Assembly (NCBI GenBank): GCA_017744855.1 | Contig: JAGIAK010000008.1 | Location: forward strand, 1 to 47,598 | Direction: 5' to 3' | Length of the DNA: 47,598 bases | From: Microbacterium sp. | GTDB taxonomy: Bacteria > Actinomycetota > Actinomycetes > Actinomycetales > Microbacteriaceae | Part shown: positions 16,572-25,276 of the stretch, in pieces | How positions within the stretch are numbered: the stretch's first letter is position 1 | Layout of the letters: every line of letters starts with the position of its first letter | Position numbers and translations under genes: made by a program | The notes under the pieces: generated by a model | Seen by the model: the letters and a program-made list of their open reading frames with translations, nothing else | Databases searched by the model: none | Told to the model about the DNA's origin: nothing

Positions 16572-17866
16572 GCGCCCCTCCGGAAGAACTCGATGGCGGC
16601 GGCGGTGCCGGCGATCACCGCATCGACCTCGGCATCCGTCGTGTAGAGATAGGTGCTCGCCCTTGTCGACGAGGTGACGCCGAGGCGGCGGTGCAGCGGC
16701 TGGGCGCAGTGGTGGCCGACGCGCACGGCGATGCCGAGATCGTCGAGGAACTGGCCGACGTCGTGCGAGTGGATGCCTGCGACGTCGATGCTCGCGAGCC
16801 CGACACGGGGCAGGTCGATGCCGCCGCCGAGCACCCGCACGCCCTCGATGGCGCCGAGCCCGTCGACCAGGCGGCGACCGAGCGCGGCCTCGTGCGCGGC
16901 GATCCGCGGCATCCCCACGGCCGAGAGGTAGTCGACCGCCGCGGCGAGCGCGATCGCCTGGGAGACCCGCTGGGTGCCGGCCTCGAAGCGCTGCGGGGGC
17001 GGCAGATATTCGGCCTCCGTCGTGGTGACGGTGGTGATCATGGAGCCGCCGGTGAGGAACGGCGGCATGATCTCGAGCAGCTCGCGGCGGCCGTAGAGGG
17101 CGCCGATGCCGGTGGGGCCGAGCATCTTGTGGCCGGAGAGCACGGCGAAGTCGACGTCGAGGGCCTTCACGTCCAGCGGCAGGTGCGGGGCCGACTGGCA
17201 GGCGTCGAGCAGCACGAGGGCGCCGTGAGCGTGCGCGAGGGCGATCAGCTGCTCGACGGGGTTGATCACGCCGAGCACGTTGGAGACGTGGGTGACCGCG
17301 ACGATCCTCGCGCGCTCGCCGATCAGCTCGGCGGCGACGTCGAGCCGGAGTGCGCCCTCGTCGTCGAGCGGGATCACGCGGAGGGTCGCGCCGGTGCGGG
17401 CGGCGAGCTCCTGCCACGGGATGAGGTTGGCGTGGTGCTCCATCTCGGTGGTGACGATCTCGTCGCCCTCGCCGAATCGCAGCCGCGCGGCGGCCTCTCC
17501 CCCTCGTCCGAGCGAGGCGTTGGAGAGGGAGTAGGCCACGAGGTTGATCGCCTCGGTGGCGTTGGAGGTCCAGACGATCTCGTCGTCGCGGGCGCCGATG
17601 AAGCGGGCGAGCGTCGAGCGCGCGTCCTCGAACAGCTCGGTGGCCTCAGCCGCCAGCGTGTGCGCCCCGCGGTGCACGGCGGAGTTCATGGTCGTCGCGA
17701 ACTCGCGCTCGGCGTCGAGCACCGCCAGCGGACGCTGCGAGGTCGCGCCGGAGTCGAGGTACGCGAGCGGATGCCCGTTGACCTCGGCGGCGAGGATCGG
17801 GAAGTCCGCACGGATGCGGAGCACCTCCTCGGCGGTCATCGGCGCGGAATCGCTCGGAGTGCTCAT
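16568..17866 (-). CDS. sufS: Cysteine desulfurase SufS
   Basis: 432 residues, class V aminotransferase fold. PLP lysine K247 lies in SGHKMLGPTG, and the catalytic Cys387 is in GHHCAQPLHRRLG, the short-loop arrangement of group II SufS enzymes. It takes sulfur from cysteine and hands it to SufU, encoded with a 4-nt overlap. ATG at 17866 gives a 15-residue lead before the fold; an internal ATG (residue 10) is possible. Intact. Confidence 0.96.
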   Translation of the reverse strand: MSTPSDSAPMTAEEVLRIRADFPILAAEVNGHPLAYLDSGATSQRPLAVLDAEREFATTMNSAVHRGAHTLAAEATELFEDARSTLARFIGARDDEIVWTSNATEAINLVAYSLSNASLGRGGEAAARLRFGEGDEIVTTEMEHHANLIPWQELAARTGATLRVIPLDDEGALRLDVAAELIGERARIVAVTHVSNVLGVINPVEQLIALAHAHGALVLLDACQSAPHLPLDVKALDVDFAVLSGHKMLGPTGIGALYGRRELLEIMPPFLTGGSMITTVTTTEAEYLPPPQRFEAGTQRVSQAIALAAAVDYLSAVGMPRIAAHEAALGRRLVDGLGAIEGVRVLGGGIDLPRVGLASIDVAGIHSHDVGQFLDDLGIAVRVGHHCAQPLHRRLGVTSSTRASTYLYTTDAEVDAVIAGTAAAIEFFRRGA

Positions 17867-17921
17867 CCTTCTAGCTTCTCATCCGCTGCGCGGTGTCGGG
17901 GCCGCGCCATAGGATCGCAGC

Positions 17922-18569
17922 ATGTTCAGCGCCGACACCCTCGCGACCTTCATCGTCGCGGCGTTCGTGATGGTCGTCATCCCCGGCCCCACCGTGCTCT
18001 TCACGATCGGCCGCGCGATGGCCCTCGGGCGGGCGGGCGGCTTCCTCAGCATCCTGGGCACCGCCGTCGGCTCGCTGCTGCTCGTGGTGGGAGTCGCACT
18101 GGGAGTCGGCACGATCATCGCGCAGTCCGTGGTGCTCTTCACGATCGTCAAGGTGCTCGGTGCCGGCTATCTCGTGTTCCTCGGTATCCAGGCCATCCGA
18201 CACCGCAAGGATGCCGCCGGCGCGATCACGGGCGCGCAGCCGCAGCGCTCTGGCGTACGACTGCTCGTCGAAGGCTTCGTCGTCGGCGTCAGCAACCCCA
18301 AGTCGATCGCGTTCTTCCTCGCGATCCTCCCCCAGTTCGTCGACCTGCACGCGGGCTCCGTGCCCCTGCAGCTGTTCGTGCTCGGCGCGATCGTCGTGTC
18401 GATCGGCGTGACCTGCGACGCGGTGTGGGTGCTGCTGGCGAGCGCGGCCCGCGACTGGTTCGGGCGCTCCCCGCGGCGGCTGGAGGTCATGGGCGGGGTC
18501 GGGGGCGGGCTGATGATCGCCCTCGGCGTGTTCCTGCTCTTCTGGAATGAGAAGCCGGCGACCGCCTGA
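17922..18569 (+). CDS. LysE/RhtB-family amino-acid exporter
   Basis: 215 residues and about six membrane segments. The N-terminal segment ends in VVIPGPTVLFTIGRA, the PGP motif of the family, and a second conserved block GFVVGVSNPKSIAFF lies in the middle. It would export an amino acid or homoserine-lactone-like solute by proton antiport; the substrate cannot be assigned. Divergent from sufS with a 55-bp shared gap, convergent with the DUF1206 gene. Confidence 0.93.
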   Translation: MFSADTLATFIVAAFVMVVIPGPTVLFTIGRAMALGRAGGFLSILGTAVGSLLLVVGVALGVGTIIAQSVVLFTIVKVLGAGYLVFLGIQAIRHRKDAAGAITGAQPQRSGVRLLVEGFVVGVSNPKSIAFFLAILPQFVDLHAGSVPLQLFVLGAIVVSIGVTCDAVWVLLASAARDWFGRSPRRLEVMGGVGGGLMIALGVFLLFWNEKPATA

Positions 18570-18578
18570 CCGTCCGGG

Positions 18579-19379
18579 TCACATCCGGGCGTAACGGGCG
18601 CGGGCGACGCAGAAGACGCCGTAGACGATGAGCCCGGCCGCCACCGCCCAGAGCATCGCTCGACCCCACGGAAGCTGAGCGATCCCGTGCAGCGCGGCAT
18701 CCAGGCCGGCCGCCTTCTGCGGGTCCTGCGTGAGAGCGGCGATGAGGAACAGCGATCCCGTGGCACCGACCGCGACGCCCTTCGCGAGGTACCCGACCAC
18801 TCCGAGCGCGCGGATCCCGGCGCCTGCCGGTCCACGGGGCACGTCGATCGTCTTCTCGAATCCCCTGGTCAGCCCCCCGACGATGAAGCCGACGCCGACG
18901 GCGACCACCGCGGCTCCGATGAGCACGAGCAGGAAGACCCCGCCCGGCGCCGCCATCACCCGCGCGCTGAGGGTCTGCGACGTGCGTTCGGAGTCCGCGC
19001 TGCCGCCGACCGCGTAGACGAGAGCCATCGTCGCGACGGTGAGGTAGGCGAGGGTGATCCCGATCGCCTTGAGCCGTCGCGCCCATTTCCTGGTCTCTTC
19101 GGGATCGGCGACGAGCAGGGCGCTGATGACCTGCCACGCGGCGAGCGCTCCGAGGCCGATCGCGATGAGCAACAGCAGCAGCCCGCCGATCGGCGTGCTG
19201 CGGACCTGCGCCATCGCTCCGTCCTGGTCGGCGTCCCCGCCCGCGCCTCCCGCGACCGAGATCGCGATGGCGCCGATCACGATATGGACCAGTCCGAGCA
19301 CCACGAAGCCCGCGCGGGCGACGCGGCGGAACGTCGTGGATCCCTTCGCCGCCCTCGCGGCCTGTTTGGCAGTGCTCAC
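18579..19379 (-). CDS. DUF1206 membrane protein
   Basis: 266 residues with six membrane segments arranged as three similar pairs, each pair starting with an ARxGFVVLGLVHIVIG- or GIRALGVVGYLAKG-like stretch, which is the triplicated DUF1206 repeat. No function is established for the family. GTG at 19379 is chosen because it opens an MSTAKQAAR-like cytosolic tail directly before the first repeat; the ribosome binding site is weak. It lies 52 nt downstream of the AraC gene on the same strand. Confidence 0.85.
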   Translation of the reverse strand: MSTAKQAARAAKGSTTFRRVARAGFVVLGLVHIVIGAIAISVAGGAGGDADQDGAMAQVRSTPIGGLLLLLIAIGLGALAAWQVISALLVADPEETRKWARRLKAIGITLAYLTVATMALVYAVGGSADSERTSQTLSARVMAAPGGVFLLVLIGAAVVAVGVGFIVGGLTRGFEKTIDVPRGPAGAGIRALGVVGYLAKGVAVGATGSLFLIAALTQDPQKAAGLDAALHGIAQLPWGRAMLWAVAAGLIVYGVFCVARARYARM

Positions 19380-19431
19380 CGGGGAAGCGTAGCGATCAGC
19401 GCGGACGTTCGCACAGGGGCTTGCGCCCGGG

Positions 19432-20313
19432 TCAGGCGACGCTTCCGGCCGGAGCCGCCTCCACGGCCAACCAGAGCTCGCACACCGCGTGGGTGCCGGT
19501 GAACTCCCGGTAGCGCACGATCGACGGGCCTGGTCGCAGCACCCAGGGGTTGGAGGGGAACCACTCCGTCGCCGTCGCCGCCCACAGAGACTGCAGGGTG
19601 GACGGGAAGGGGCCGTCGGCGGAGAACACCGCCCAGGCCCCGGCATCCACGAGGATGCTGTCGAGGTCGGCTGGCACGTCGCTCGTCGAGGAGATCGACA
19701 CCCCGTGCAGGTAGGTGTGTTCGGTGCCCTCCGGCGCGTCGGGTTCGACATCGGCGGTCACGGCCAGGATGCCACTGGGCTCCGCGTTCGAGATCGCCTT
19801 CAGTCGCGCGTGCTCCTCAGGCGGGATGGACGCGATGTGCTCCTGGATGCGCGTGTTCACCCCCTCGTGCTGCAGGGGGACGCGGGCGGCGTGACCGACG
19901 AGGGTGAGGGCGGGGGTGGTGAGGATGGTGACGTCCATGGAGGTGCTCCCTTCGACGCTCAGGCGGAACCTGAGCATGGGTTGTGTGCGAAGAGGGCCGC
20001 CCGATCGGCGCGCCTCGGTCGGACCGATACCGTGCACCGCACGGAACGCCCGGCCGAGGGCCTCTGTCGACCCATACCCGTGCCGCACGGCCACCGCGAG
20101 GATGTCCGGCGCCCCGGCGACGAGCTCCGCGCCGGCGAGCGTCATCCTCCGCCTGCGCACGTACTCCGACAGCGGCATGCCCGCCAGCGACGAGAACATC
20201 CGCCGCAGGTGGTACTCGGTCGTGCCGTGCGCACGCGCGAAGGCGACCAGGTCGATCTCTGCGCTCGCATCGCTCTCAACGGACGCGACGAGTGCGTTGA
20301 GCGTTCCGATCAT
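19432..20313 (-). CDS. AraC-family regulator with GyrI-like effector domain
   Basis: 293 residues. The N-terminal AraC-type double helix-turn-helix (EYHLRRMFSSLAGMPLSEYV, AVRHGYGSTEALGRAFRAVH, GPTEAR) covers residues 25-103, and a GyrI-like small-molecule-binding domain follows to the end. This is the SoxS/Rob-like layout reversed from classical AraC and typical of drug- or ligand-sensing activators. Start at 20313 is chosen because AGAGAGG precedes that ATG by five nt; an ATG at 20334 overlaps the ribosome binding site. Divergent from the unknown membrane protein with a 200-bp gap. Confidence 0.88.
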   Translation of the reverse strand: MIGTLNALVASVESDASAEIDLVAFARAHGTTEYHLRRMFSSLAGMPLSEYVRRRRMTLAGAELVAGAPDILAVAVRHGYGSTEALGRAFRAVHGIGPTEARRSGGPLRTQPMLRFRLSVEGSTSMDVTILTTPALTLVGHAARVPLQHEGVNTRIQEHIASIPPEEHARLKAISNAEPSGILAVTADVEPDAPEGTEHTYLHGVSISSTSDVPADLDSILVDAGAWAVFSADGPFPSTLQSLWAATATEWFPSNPWVLRPGPSIVRYREFTGTHAVCELWLAVEAAPAGSVA

Positions 20314-20513
20314 GCAGCCCTCTCTTTCCTCCATCGTCGCCGCACCGTGTCGGCGCCGGCCCGATCATCCGTGCCCGATCCGGTAGGGCTCAGGCACGAC
20401 TGTCGCACACCGCAAGGAACTGCCGCCATGTCGAGAGTGTCAGAAGGCGGGCATAGCGTGCTCACCAACGGCCGTGACCGCGCGCCGACAACTTCCTCGA
20501 TCGGAGGGACCGC

Positions 20514-21662
20514 ATGGCGTCCGTTCTCGACTTCAATCCCTGGGCCAGACACGAGAGATCCCGACAGGGAATCACGATCGCACAGCCGCGCCTCCTGATG
20601 GCCGGTACGCTGGGCGCGGCGATCCTGCTCGTCGCAGCCGAAATCGCGGTCGCGGGTTGGTCGACTGCCGCACCGGCCCTCCGCACCGCGATACAGATCG
20701 TCATCGCCGTGCTCGTCGTGGTCGCCCTCCTCGCCGCTGCGTTCTTCCTCCCTCTCTACCGCATCGTCCCGATCGCGGCCCAGCACGTCCGTGCCGGCGC
20801 GCTTCTCGTCACGTCTCCACACCCGCTGCTCGCCCAGGCGTGCACCGTCACGAGCACCTTCGTGTTCCATGGGGAAGCGCGAACGGAGACCTGGCTGGGA
20901 ATGGTCGACGGGAGCGATGTCGAAGTCGACATCGCCACCGTCGTGCATGTCGCGGAACCGCGAGATCGCTTCGCTCGGCTCCGCGCGCGACCTGAGGAGG
21001 GGCGACGCGCCCCCGCCCAACCTTCGGAAAGCGCTCTTGGAGTGCTCGCAGCCATCTGGGACGTCCGGCTCAGGCTCCGACACGACGATGTCCTCGTCGA
21101 GGAGGTGTCCGCCGAGCTGGGAGCACAGCCCACGACGGAGTACGACGAGCTCCTCGAGCTCCGCCTCATCAGACAGAGCAGGCGCGGCATCGGTCGCGGG
21201 CAGAGAACCTACGTGTCGCTCCGGCCAGCGGGCATGATCACGCTCGCCGCGGTTTTGCGTGAACGGGATATCGAGATCTACAACGACGCAGGAAAGGAAG
21301 TACCAGTGGTCATCAACAACTCAGGCATCATAATGAGCGGCAGCCCCGGTGGCATCGCCAACCTCGGCAGCGGCAGCATCCATGTCATGGTGGCCCCTGA
21401 CGTGTACGACGCCCTGACGGCGTTGGCCACTGCGGCGAGTGCACTATCGACCAGGGTCGACGAGCCCGACACCGCCACGCGACTCGCCGATGCCGCTGAT
21501 GACCTCCAGCACGAGCTCGACCATCCGCAGCACTCTGCACAGCGCCTCAAGCGATTCACCCGTTCGATCATCGACATCGGCGGATCCGGTGTGGCCGCCC
21601 TGATCGGCAATGCCGCGTGGGGCACGCTCGCCGTCTGGCTCGGACTCACCGGCAACGGATGA
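20514..21662 (+). CDS. Unrecognised membrane protein with central cytoplasmic region
   Basis: 382 residues. Two membrane segments near the N terminus (about 28-49 and 58-81), a long soluble region that looks mixed alpha/beta with a charged DEYDELLELRLI-like winged-helix-type stretch around 205-250, then a Gly/Asn/Ser-rich low-complexity strand region (VINNSGIIMSGS, GGIANLGSGSIHV) around 265-290, a helical part, and a hydrophobic C-terminal segment (GVAALIGNAAWGTLAVWLGL). GGAGGG seven nt before the ATG fixes the start. Base composition is slightly less GC-extreme than the neighbours, which may hint at accessory origin. I do not recognise the family. Confidence 0.75.
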   Translation: MASVLDFNPWARHERSRQGITIAQPRLLMAGTLGAAILLVAAEIAVAGWSTAAPALRTAIQIVIAVLVVVALLAAAFFLPLYRIVPIAAQHVRAGALLVTSPHPLLAQACTVTSTFVFHGEARTETWLGMVDGSDVEVDIATVVHVAEPRDRFARLRARPEEGRRAPAQPSESALGVLAAIWDVRLRLRHDDVLVEEVSAELGAQPTTEYDELLELRLIRQSRRGIGRGQRTYVSLRPAGMITLAAVLRERDIEIYNDAGKEVPVVINNSGIIMSGSPGGIANLGSGSIHVMVAPDVYDALTALATAASALSTRVDEPDTATRLADAADDLQHELDHPQHSAQRLKRFTRSIIDIGGSGVAALIGNAAWGTLAVWLGLTGNG

Positions 21663-21673
21663 GCACCCCGGGG

Positions 21674-21811
21674 TCAGAGCTCGACGGGCGGCGACTCCGG
21701 CTCGGTGTCGGCGACCTCCGGGTGCTTCGCAAGGTTGACGACGGCGGCGATCAGTCCGCCCCACACGGTGACCATGGCGACGATCATCATGACGACGGCG
21801 GTGGGGGTCAT
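21674..21811 (-). CDS. metS: Small subunit of methionine/alanine importer
   Basis: 45 residues: one membrane segment (residues 3-27) and an acidic C-terminal tail. Its ATG overlaps the stop of the transporter gene by 4 nt (ATGA). In Corynebacterium glutamicum the equivalent 60-residue MetS is required for MetP activity, and this size, topology and coupling match. It would sit in the cytoplasmic membrane with MetP. Confidence 0.88.
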   Translation of the reverse strand: MTPTAVVMMIVAMVTVWGGLIAAVVNLAKHPEVADTEPESPPVEL

Positions 21812-23427
21812 GCTCCGGCTCCTCTCTCGGCGGTCGGCGCCGTGACGGCGGCGGTCTCCGCGTCGGGATCGTAGTGCTCGGCGGCGAGGAACTCGTCGTA
21901 GTCGGGATCGGCCTTGGCGTGCGAACGCGCGCCCCACGGAAGCAGAGCGAGCAGTGCGGCGATGAGCACGAGCGCGATCACCATGCCCCAGCCGAACACG
22001 CCCACGAACCACCCGGGATAGTCCCCGTACGGAGACGAGATCTTCGACACCAGCTCGCTGACGAACAGATAGCCGAGCACCAGCGGGGCCAGCACGCCGA
22101 TCAGCAGCATCCAGAAGCGTCCGACGGTGAAGCTCGACCGGCGGTTGAGGTGGTCCTTCAGGGCCGGCAGTCGATGCAGCACCCACGCCACGACGATCAC
22201 CGCGACCAGCGCCACGGCCATGATTCCGAAGGCGTTCACGAATGCGTCGGCGGTGTCGAGCACAGACAGTGCGGTCGTCGTCGAGAACAGCGCCATCGAG
22301 ATCACGGCCAGCGGGACCGACACGATGAGCGTGGTGCGGATGCGCCCCCACCCGAGCTTGTCCTGCAGGGCGGCGACGATGACCTCGAGGATCGAGATGA
22401 GCGAGGTGACACCCGCGAACACGAGCGCACCGAAGAAGAGCACGCCGATGATCGAGCCGCCGGTCGCCTGCGAGACGATCGTCGGGAAGGCGATGAAGGC
22501 CAGCCCGATACCCGACGACGCGACGCCCGAGACCTCGGTCCCCTGTGCCTGCGCCATGAAGCCCAGCGCGGCGAAGACGCCGATGCCGGCGAGGATCTCG
22601 AAGCCGGAGTTCGCGAACGCCACGACGAGGCCTGAGCCGGTGAGGTCGGTCTTGCGCTTCAGGTACGACGAGTACGTCACCATGATGCCGAACGCCACCG
22701 ACAGGGAGAAGAAGATGTGCCCGTACGCCGAGGCCCACACTGCGGGGTCGGCGAGCGCCGCCCAGTCCGGGGTGAAGAAGGCGTTGAGGCCGTCGAGGGC
22801 GCCGGGCAGGAACAGCGACTGCACGACGAGGATCGCGAACATCACGGTCAGCAACGGCATCAGGATCATGTTCGCCCTGCCGATGCCGCGCTTCACGCCG
22901 AGCGCCATGATGACGACCACGACGAGCCACACCACGACGAGCGGGATGCCGACCTGCGGCACGAACTCCGTCGAGACGCCGACCTTCGCCACATCCGCCG
23001 AGCGGAGGAAGTCGCTGAAGAAGAAGTCGTTCTCGTTGCCTGGTCCCCAGGTCAGCTGTGCCGAGAACCACGTGTACATCGCCGCCCACGCGATGATCAC
23101 CGCGTAGTACACCGCGATCACGACGCAGATGAGCACCTGCCACCACCCCAGCACCTCGGCGCGGCGGTGCATGCGGCGGAAGGCGAGCGGCGCCGACCCG
23201 CGGAAGCGGTGGCCGATGGCGTAGTCGAAGAACAGCAGCGGGATGCCGGCGGTGAGCAGCGCGCAGAGGTACGGGATGAGGAACGCGCCCCCTCCGCCCT
23301 CGTACGCCACATAGGGGAAGCGCCAGATGTTGCCCAGCCCCACCGCCGAGCCGATCGCGGAGAGGATGAACACGTTCCGCGAGCCGAACGCCTCGCGCCG
23401 GGATGTGTGCGTCGATGCGGTGACCAT
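21808..23427 (-). CDS. metP: Sodium-dependent neurotransmitter-symporter-family importer, MetP-like
   Basis: 539 residues, 11-12 membrane segments. The first segment carries SAIGSAVGLGNIWRFPYVAYEGGGGAF (SAIGSAVGLG, NIWRFPYVAY), the sodium and substrate site of the NSS/SNF family. Coupling to a MetS-like 45-residue gene points to methionine and alanine uptake driven by sodium. The C-terminal tail is soluble and acidic. Divergent from the hydroxyacid dehydrogenase gene. Confidence 0.92.
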   Translation of the reverse strand: MVTASTHTSRREAFGSRNVFILSAIGSAVGLGNIWRFPYVAYEGGGGAFLIPYLCALLTAGIPLLFFDYAIGHRFRGSAPLAFRRMHRRAEVLGWWQVLICVVIAVYYAVIIAWAAMYTWFSAQLTWGPGNENDFFFSDFLRSADVAKVGVSTEFVPQVGIPLVVVWLVVVVIMALGVKRGIGRANMILMPLLTVMFAILVVQSLFLPGALDGLNAFFTPDWAALADPAVWASAYGHIFFSLSVAFGIMVTYSSYLKRKTDLTGSGLVVAFANSGFEILAGIGVFAALGFMAQAQGTEVSGVASSGIGLAFIAFPTIVSQATGGSIIGVLFFGALVFAGVTSLISILEVIVAALQDKLGWGRIRTTLIVSVPLAVISMALFSTTTALSVLDTADAFVNAFGIMAVALVAVIVVAWVLHRLPALKDHLNRRSSFTVGRFWMLLIGVLAPLVLGYLFVSELVSKISSPYGDYPGWFVGVFGWGMVIALVLIAALLALLPWGARSHAKADPDYDEFLAAEHYDPDAETAAVTAPTAERGAGA

Positions 23428-23507
23428 GTCGGCGAGACTACCCGAGACCCGCGCCGACGCCGGGGCGGCTCCCGGGCGGCGGCCGGTACGGTGGTGCCGG
23501 AGGCGCC

Positions 23508-24440
23508 ATGAAGATCCTGATCCCGAACACCATCGAGCTGCGGCTGAGCACGGACGCCGAGGTCGTGATCTACGACGTGCATGCGGAGATCCCCTCGGAG
23601 CACCGTGACGCCGAGGTGCTCGTCTCCTGGCACAACTCGCCGCGATACCTGCAGGATGCCGCGCGCACCCTCCCCCGTCTGCGACTCGTGCAGGCGCTCG
23701 CCTCCGGTGCCGACGTGGTGCTGGCCGCCGGGTTCGGAGACGACGTGAGGATCTGCTCCGGGCGCTCGCTGCACGACGGGCCGGTCGCCGAGCATGCGCT
23801 CACGCTCGTGCTCGGCGCGGTCAGGCGGCTGGACCGTCTGCACGAGGCACAGCGCTCGCACCGCTGGGACGAGGACTTCATCAGCGCGCAGGCCGCGCCG
23901 GCCACGCACGACCTCTACACGCTCGCTGGCAGCACGGTCACGATCTGGGGCTTCGGCTCGATCGCCTCCCGACTCGCGCCGATGCTGCGGATGCTGGGAG
24001 CGGACGTGCGCGGCATCGCCCGCACCGCCGGCATCCGCTCCGGCTTCGAGGTCCACGCCGACACGGATGCCTCCGCCGTGCTGGCTGACACCGATGTGCT
24101 GATCTCGGTGCTGCCGGCGACCGACGAGACGGCCGATCTGTTCGACGCCGCCGTGTTCGGTGCGCTCCCGCAGGGCGCCGTGTTCGTGAACGTCGGTCGC
24201 GGGGCGACCGTCGACGAGGACGCCCTGCGCGACGCACTGGAGTCGGGGCAGCTGCGCGCTGCGGCCGTCGACGTGACCAAGACGGAGCCGCTGCCGCCCG
24301 AGTCTCCGCTGTGGGACGCGCCGAACCTCGTGATCACGCCGCACGTCGCCGGCAACCGCCCGGTCGGAGCGGGAGCGCTCATCGACGAGAACGTCGCGCG
24401 GCTGCGCGACGGCCGCGAGCTGATCAACCGGGTGGGCTGA
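23508..24440 (+). CDS. D-isomer-specific 2-hydroxyacid dehydrogenase
   Basis: 310 residues. The NAD-binding motif is [11 protein letters not shown], followed by the family signatures [26 protein letters not shown] and the catalytic-His block [10 protein letters not shown]. The catalytic Arg is in NVGRG, and E in [13 protein letters not shown] is the acid of the relay. It reduces a 2-keto acid or oxidises a D-2-hydroxy acid with NAD(P)H; phosphoglycerate is possible but the protein lacks the ACT domain of SerA. GGAGG precedes the ATG by five nt. The next gene starts 40 nt downstream. Confidence 0.92.
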   Translation: MKILIPNTIELRLSTDAEVVIYDVHAEIPSEHRDAEVLVSWHNSPRYLQDAARTLPRLRLVQALASGADVVLAAGFGDDVRICSGRSLHDGPVAEHALTLVLGAVRRLDRLHEAQRSHRWDEDFISAQAAPATHDLYTLAGSTVTIWGFGSIASRLAPMLRMLGADVRGIARTAGIRSGFEVHADTDASAVLADTDVLISVLPATDETADLFDAAVFGALPQGAVFVNVGRGATVDEDALRDALESGQLRAAAVDVTKTEPLPPESPLWDAPNLVITPHVAGNRPVGAGALIDENVARLRDGRELINRVG

Positions 24441-24480
24441 GGGCCTGGACACGCCGCCGGGGTCGGCGCATGCTGAACCC

Positions 24481-24876
24481 ATGAGCGCTTTCCAGACCAC
24501 GCACGCCTTCAGCGGGTTCAGCGTCGACGACATCGACGCGGCCCGCACGTTCTACGGCGAGACCCTCGGGCTCGACGTCTCCACCAACGAGATGGGGTTC
24601 CTCGACATCCGGCTGCCGCAGGGCGGGTCGATCCTCGTGTACGCCAAGCCCAACCACACGCCGGCGAGCTTCACGATCCTCAACTTCCCCGTCGACGACG
24701 TGGAAGCCGCGGTCGACGACCTCAACGCGCGCGGCGTCGTCACCAAGATCTACACCGATCCCGACTTCGGCACCGATGCGAAGGGCATCGCGCACGGCGC
24801 TCCCGGTCGTGGCCCGGACATCGCCTGGTTCACCGACCCGGCAGGCAACGTGCTGTCGGTGCTCGCCGCGGGCTGA
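24481..24876 (+). CDS. VOC (glyoxalase/bleomycin-resistance) superfamily protein
   Basis: 131 residues with two beta-alpha-beta-beta-beta modules: [24 protein letters not shown] at the start and [12 protein letters not shown] at the end are the classical motifs. Probable metal ligands are H in the first strand and E/D-N residues in the second module, but substrate is not assignable. Follows the hydroxyacid dehydrogenase on the same strand and ends just before a strong hairpin. Confidence 0.9.
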   Translation: MSAFQTTHAFSGFSVDDIDAARTFYGETLGLDVSTNEMGFLDIRLPQGGSILVYAKPNHTPASFTILNFPVDDVEAAVDDLNARGVVTKIYTDPDFGTDAKGIAHGAPGRGPDIAWFTDPAGNVLSVLAAG

Positions 24877-24895
24877 CGACACAGCTTCCGATACG

Positions 24896-24947
24896 AGAAA
24901 GACCCCCACTTCGTGAGGGTCTTTCTTCGTCTGCGGAGTCGGAGGGA
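24896..24947. repeat. 52-bp direct repeat, copy 1
   Basis: Identical to 25001-25052, offset 105 bp. It holds a terminator hairpin and then CGGAGTCGGAGGGA, which equals the last 14 nt of the tRNA-Ser gene. Here that tRNA fragment is orphaned: the bases after 24947 do not continue the tRNA. Confidence 0.95.
24897..24925. terminator. Bidirectional terminator, copy 1
   Basis: GAAAGACCC (24897-24905) pairs with GGGTCTTTC (24917-24925); a CAC/GTG inner stem follows one mismatch. It lies 20 nt after the VOC stop and would end the 23508-24876 transcript. Confidence 0.85.
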
Positions 24948-25000
24948 GCCGTCGGTCGCTCCGCTGCCTCCTCCCAAATCCCGCAACACGGTCAAGACGA

Positions 25001-25052
25001 AGAAAGACCCCCACTTCGTGAGGGTCTTTCTTCGTCTGCGGAGTCGGAGGGA
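25001..25052. repeat. 52-bp direct repeat, copy 2
   Basis: Second copy of the 52-bp unit; its right 14 nt are the true 3' end of tRNA-Ser(GCT). Confidence 0.95.
25002..25030. terminator. Bidirectional terminator, copy 2, after tRNA-Ser
   Basis: Same 9-bp stem as copy 1 (GAAAGACCC/GGGTCTTTC), eight nt beyond the tRNA-Ser 3' end. On the minus strand it is followed by TTCGTC. Confidence 0.85.
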
Positions 25053-25127
25053 TTTGAACCCTCGGTCCCCTTGCGAGGACTCCACCTTAGCAGGGTGGTG
25101 CACTAGGCCTGACTATGCGACGACTCC
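25039..25127 (-). tRNA. tRNA-Ser (anticodon GCT)
   Basis: 89 nt with acceptor GGAGTCG/CGACTCC, anticodon stem CCACC/GGTGG around CTGCTAA (anticodon GCT), a long serine-type variable arm, T arm GAGGG-TTCAAAT-CCCTC and discriminator G. CCA not encoded. It reads AGC and AGT codons. Confidence 0.96.
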
Positions 25128-25233
25128 AGGCATCCGGCTCGTGAGCGCGGATGCGCCCTGCAATCATAACCGTTCCCGCGGGCTGTCACGAATCGGGGCG
25201 CATCCGTCCGACGAACGGCACACCGCGCACACG

Positions 25234-25269
25234 CCGACGCCCCCTCCCGCGCGCGGAAGGGGGCGTCGG
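25234..25269 (-). terminator. Strong hairpin terminator after the GH3 gene
   Basis: CCGACGCCCCCT (25234-25245) and AGGGGGCGTCGG (25258-25269) form a perfect 12-bp stem with a 12-nt loop, eight nt beyond the glucosidase stop. The stretch 25131-25233 between it and tRNA-Ser shows nothing else. Confidence 0.8.
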
Positions 25270-25276
25270 TGCACGG

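Noticed and set aside
16691-18550. 619-codon plus-strand open frame opposite sufS
   Set aside because: Antisense to sufS and out of frame with the LysE gene; no domain.
24896-25127. Integrated mobile element at tRNA-Ser
   Set aside because: Repeat copies flank only 53 bp; no integrase or cargo gene is present. Kept only as a possible scar.
25184-25213. TGTCACG followed by CGTC, like a third ECF41 promoter
   Set aside because: The -35 has a mismatch, the spacing is 14 nt, and no gene follows on that strand.
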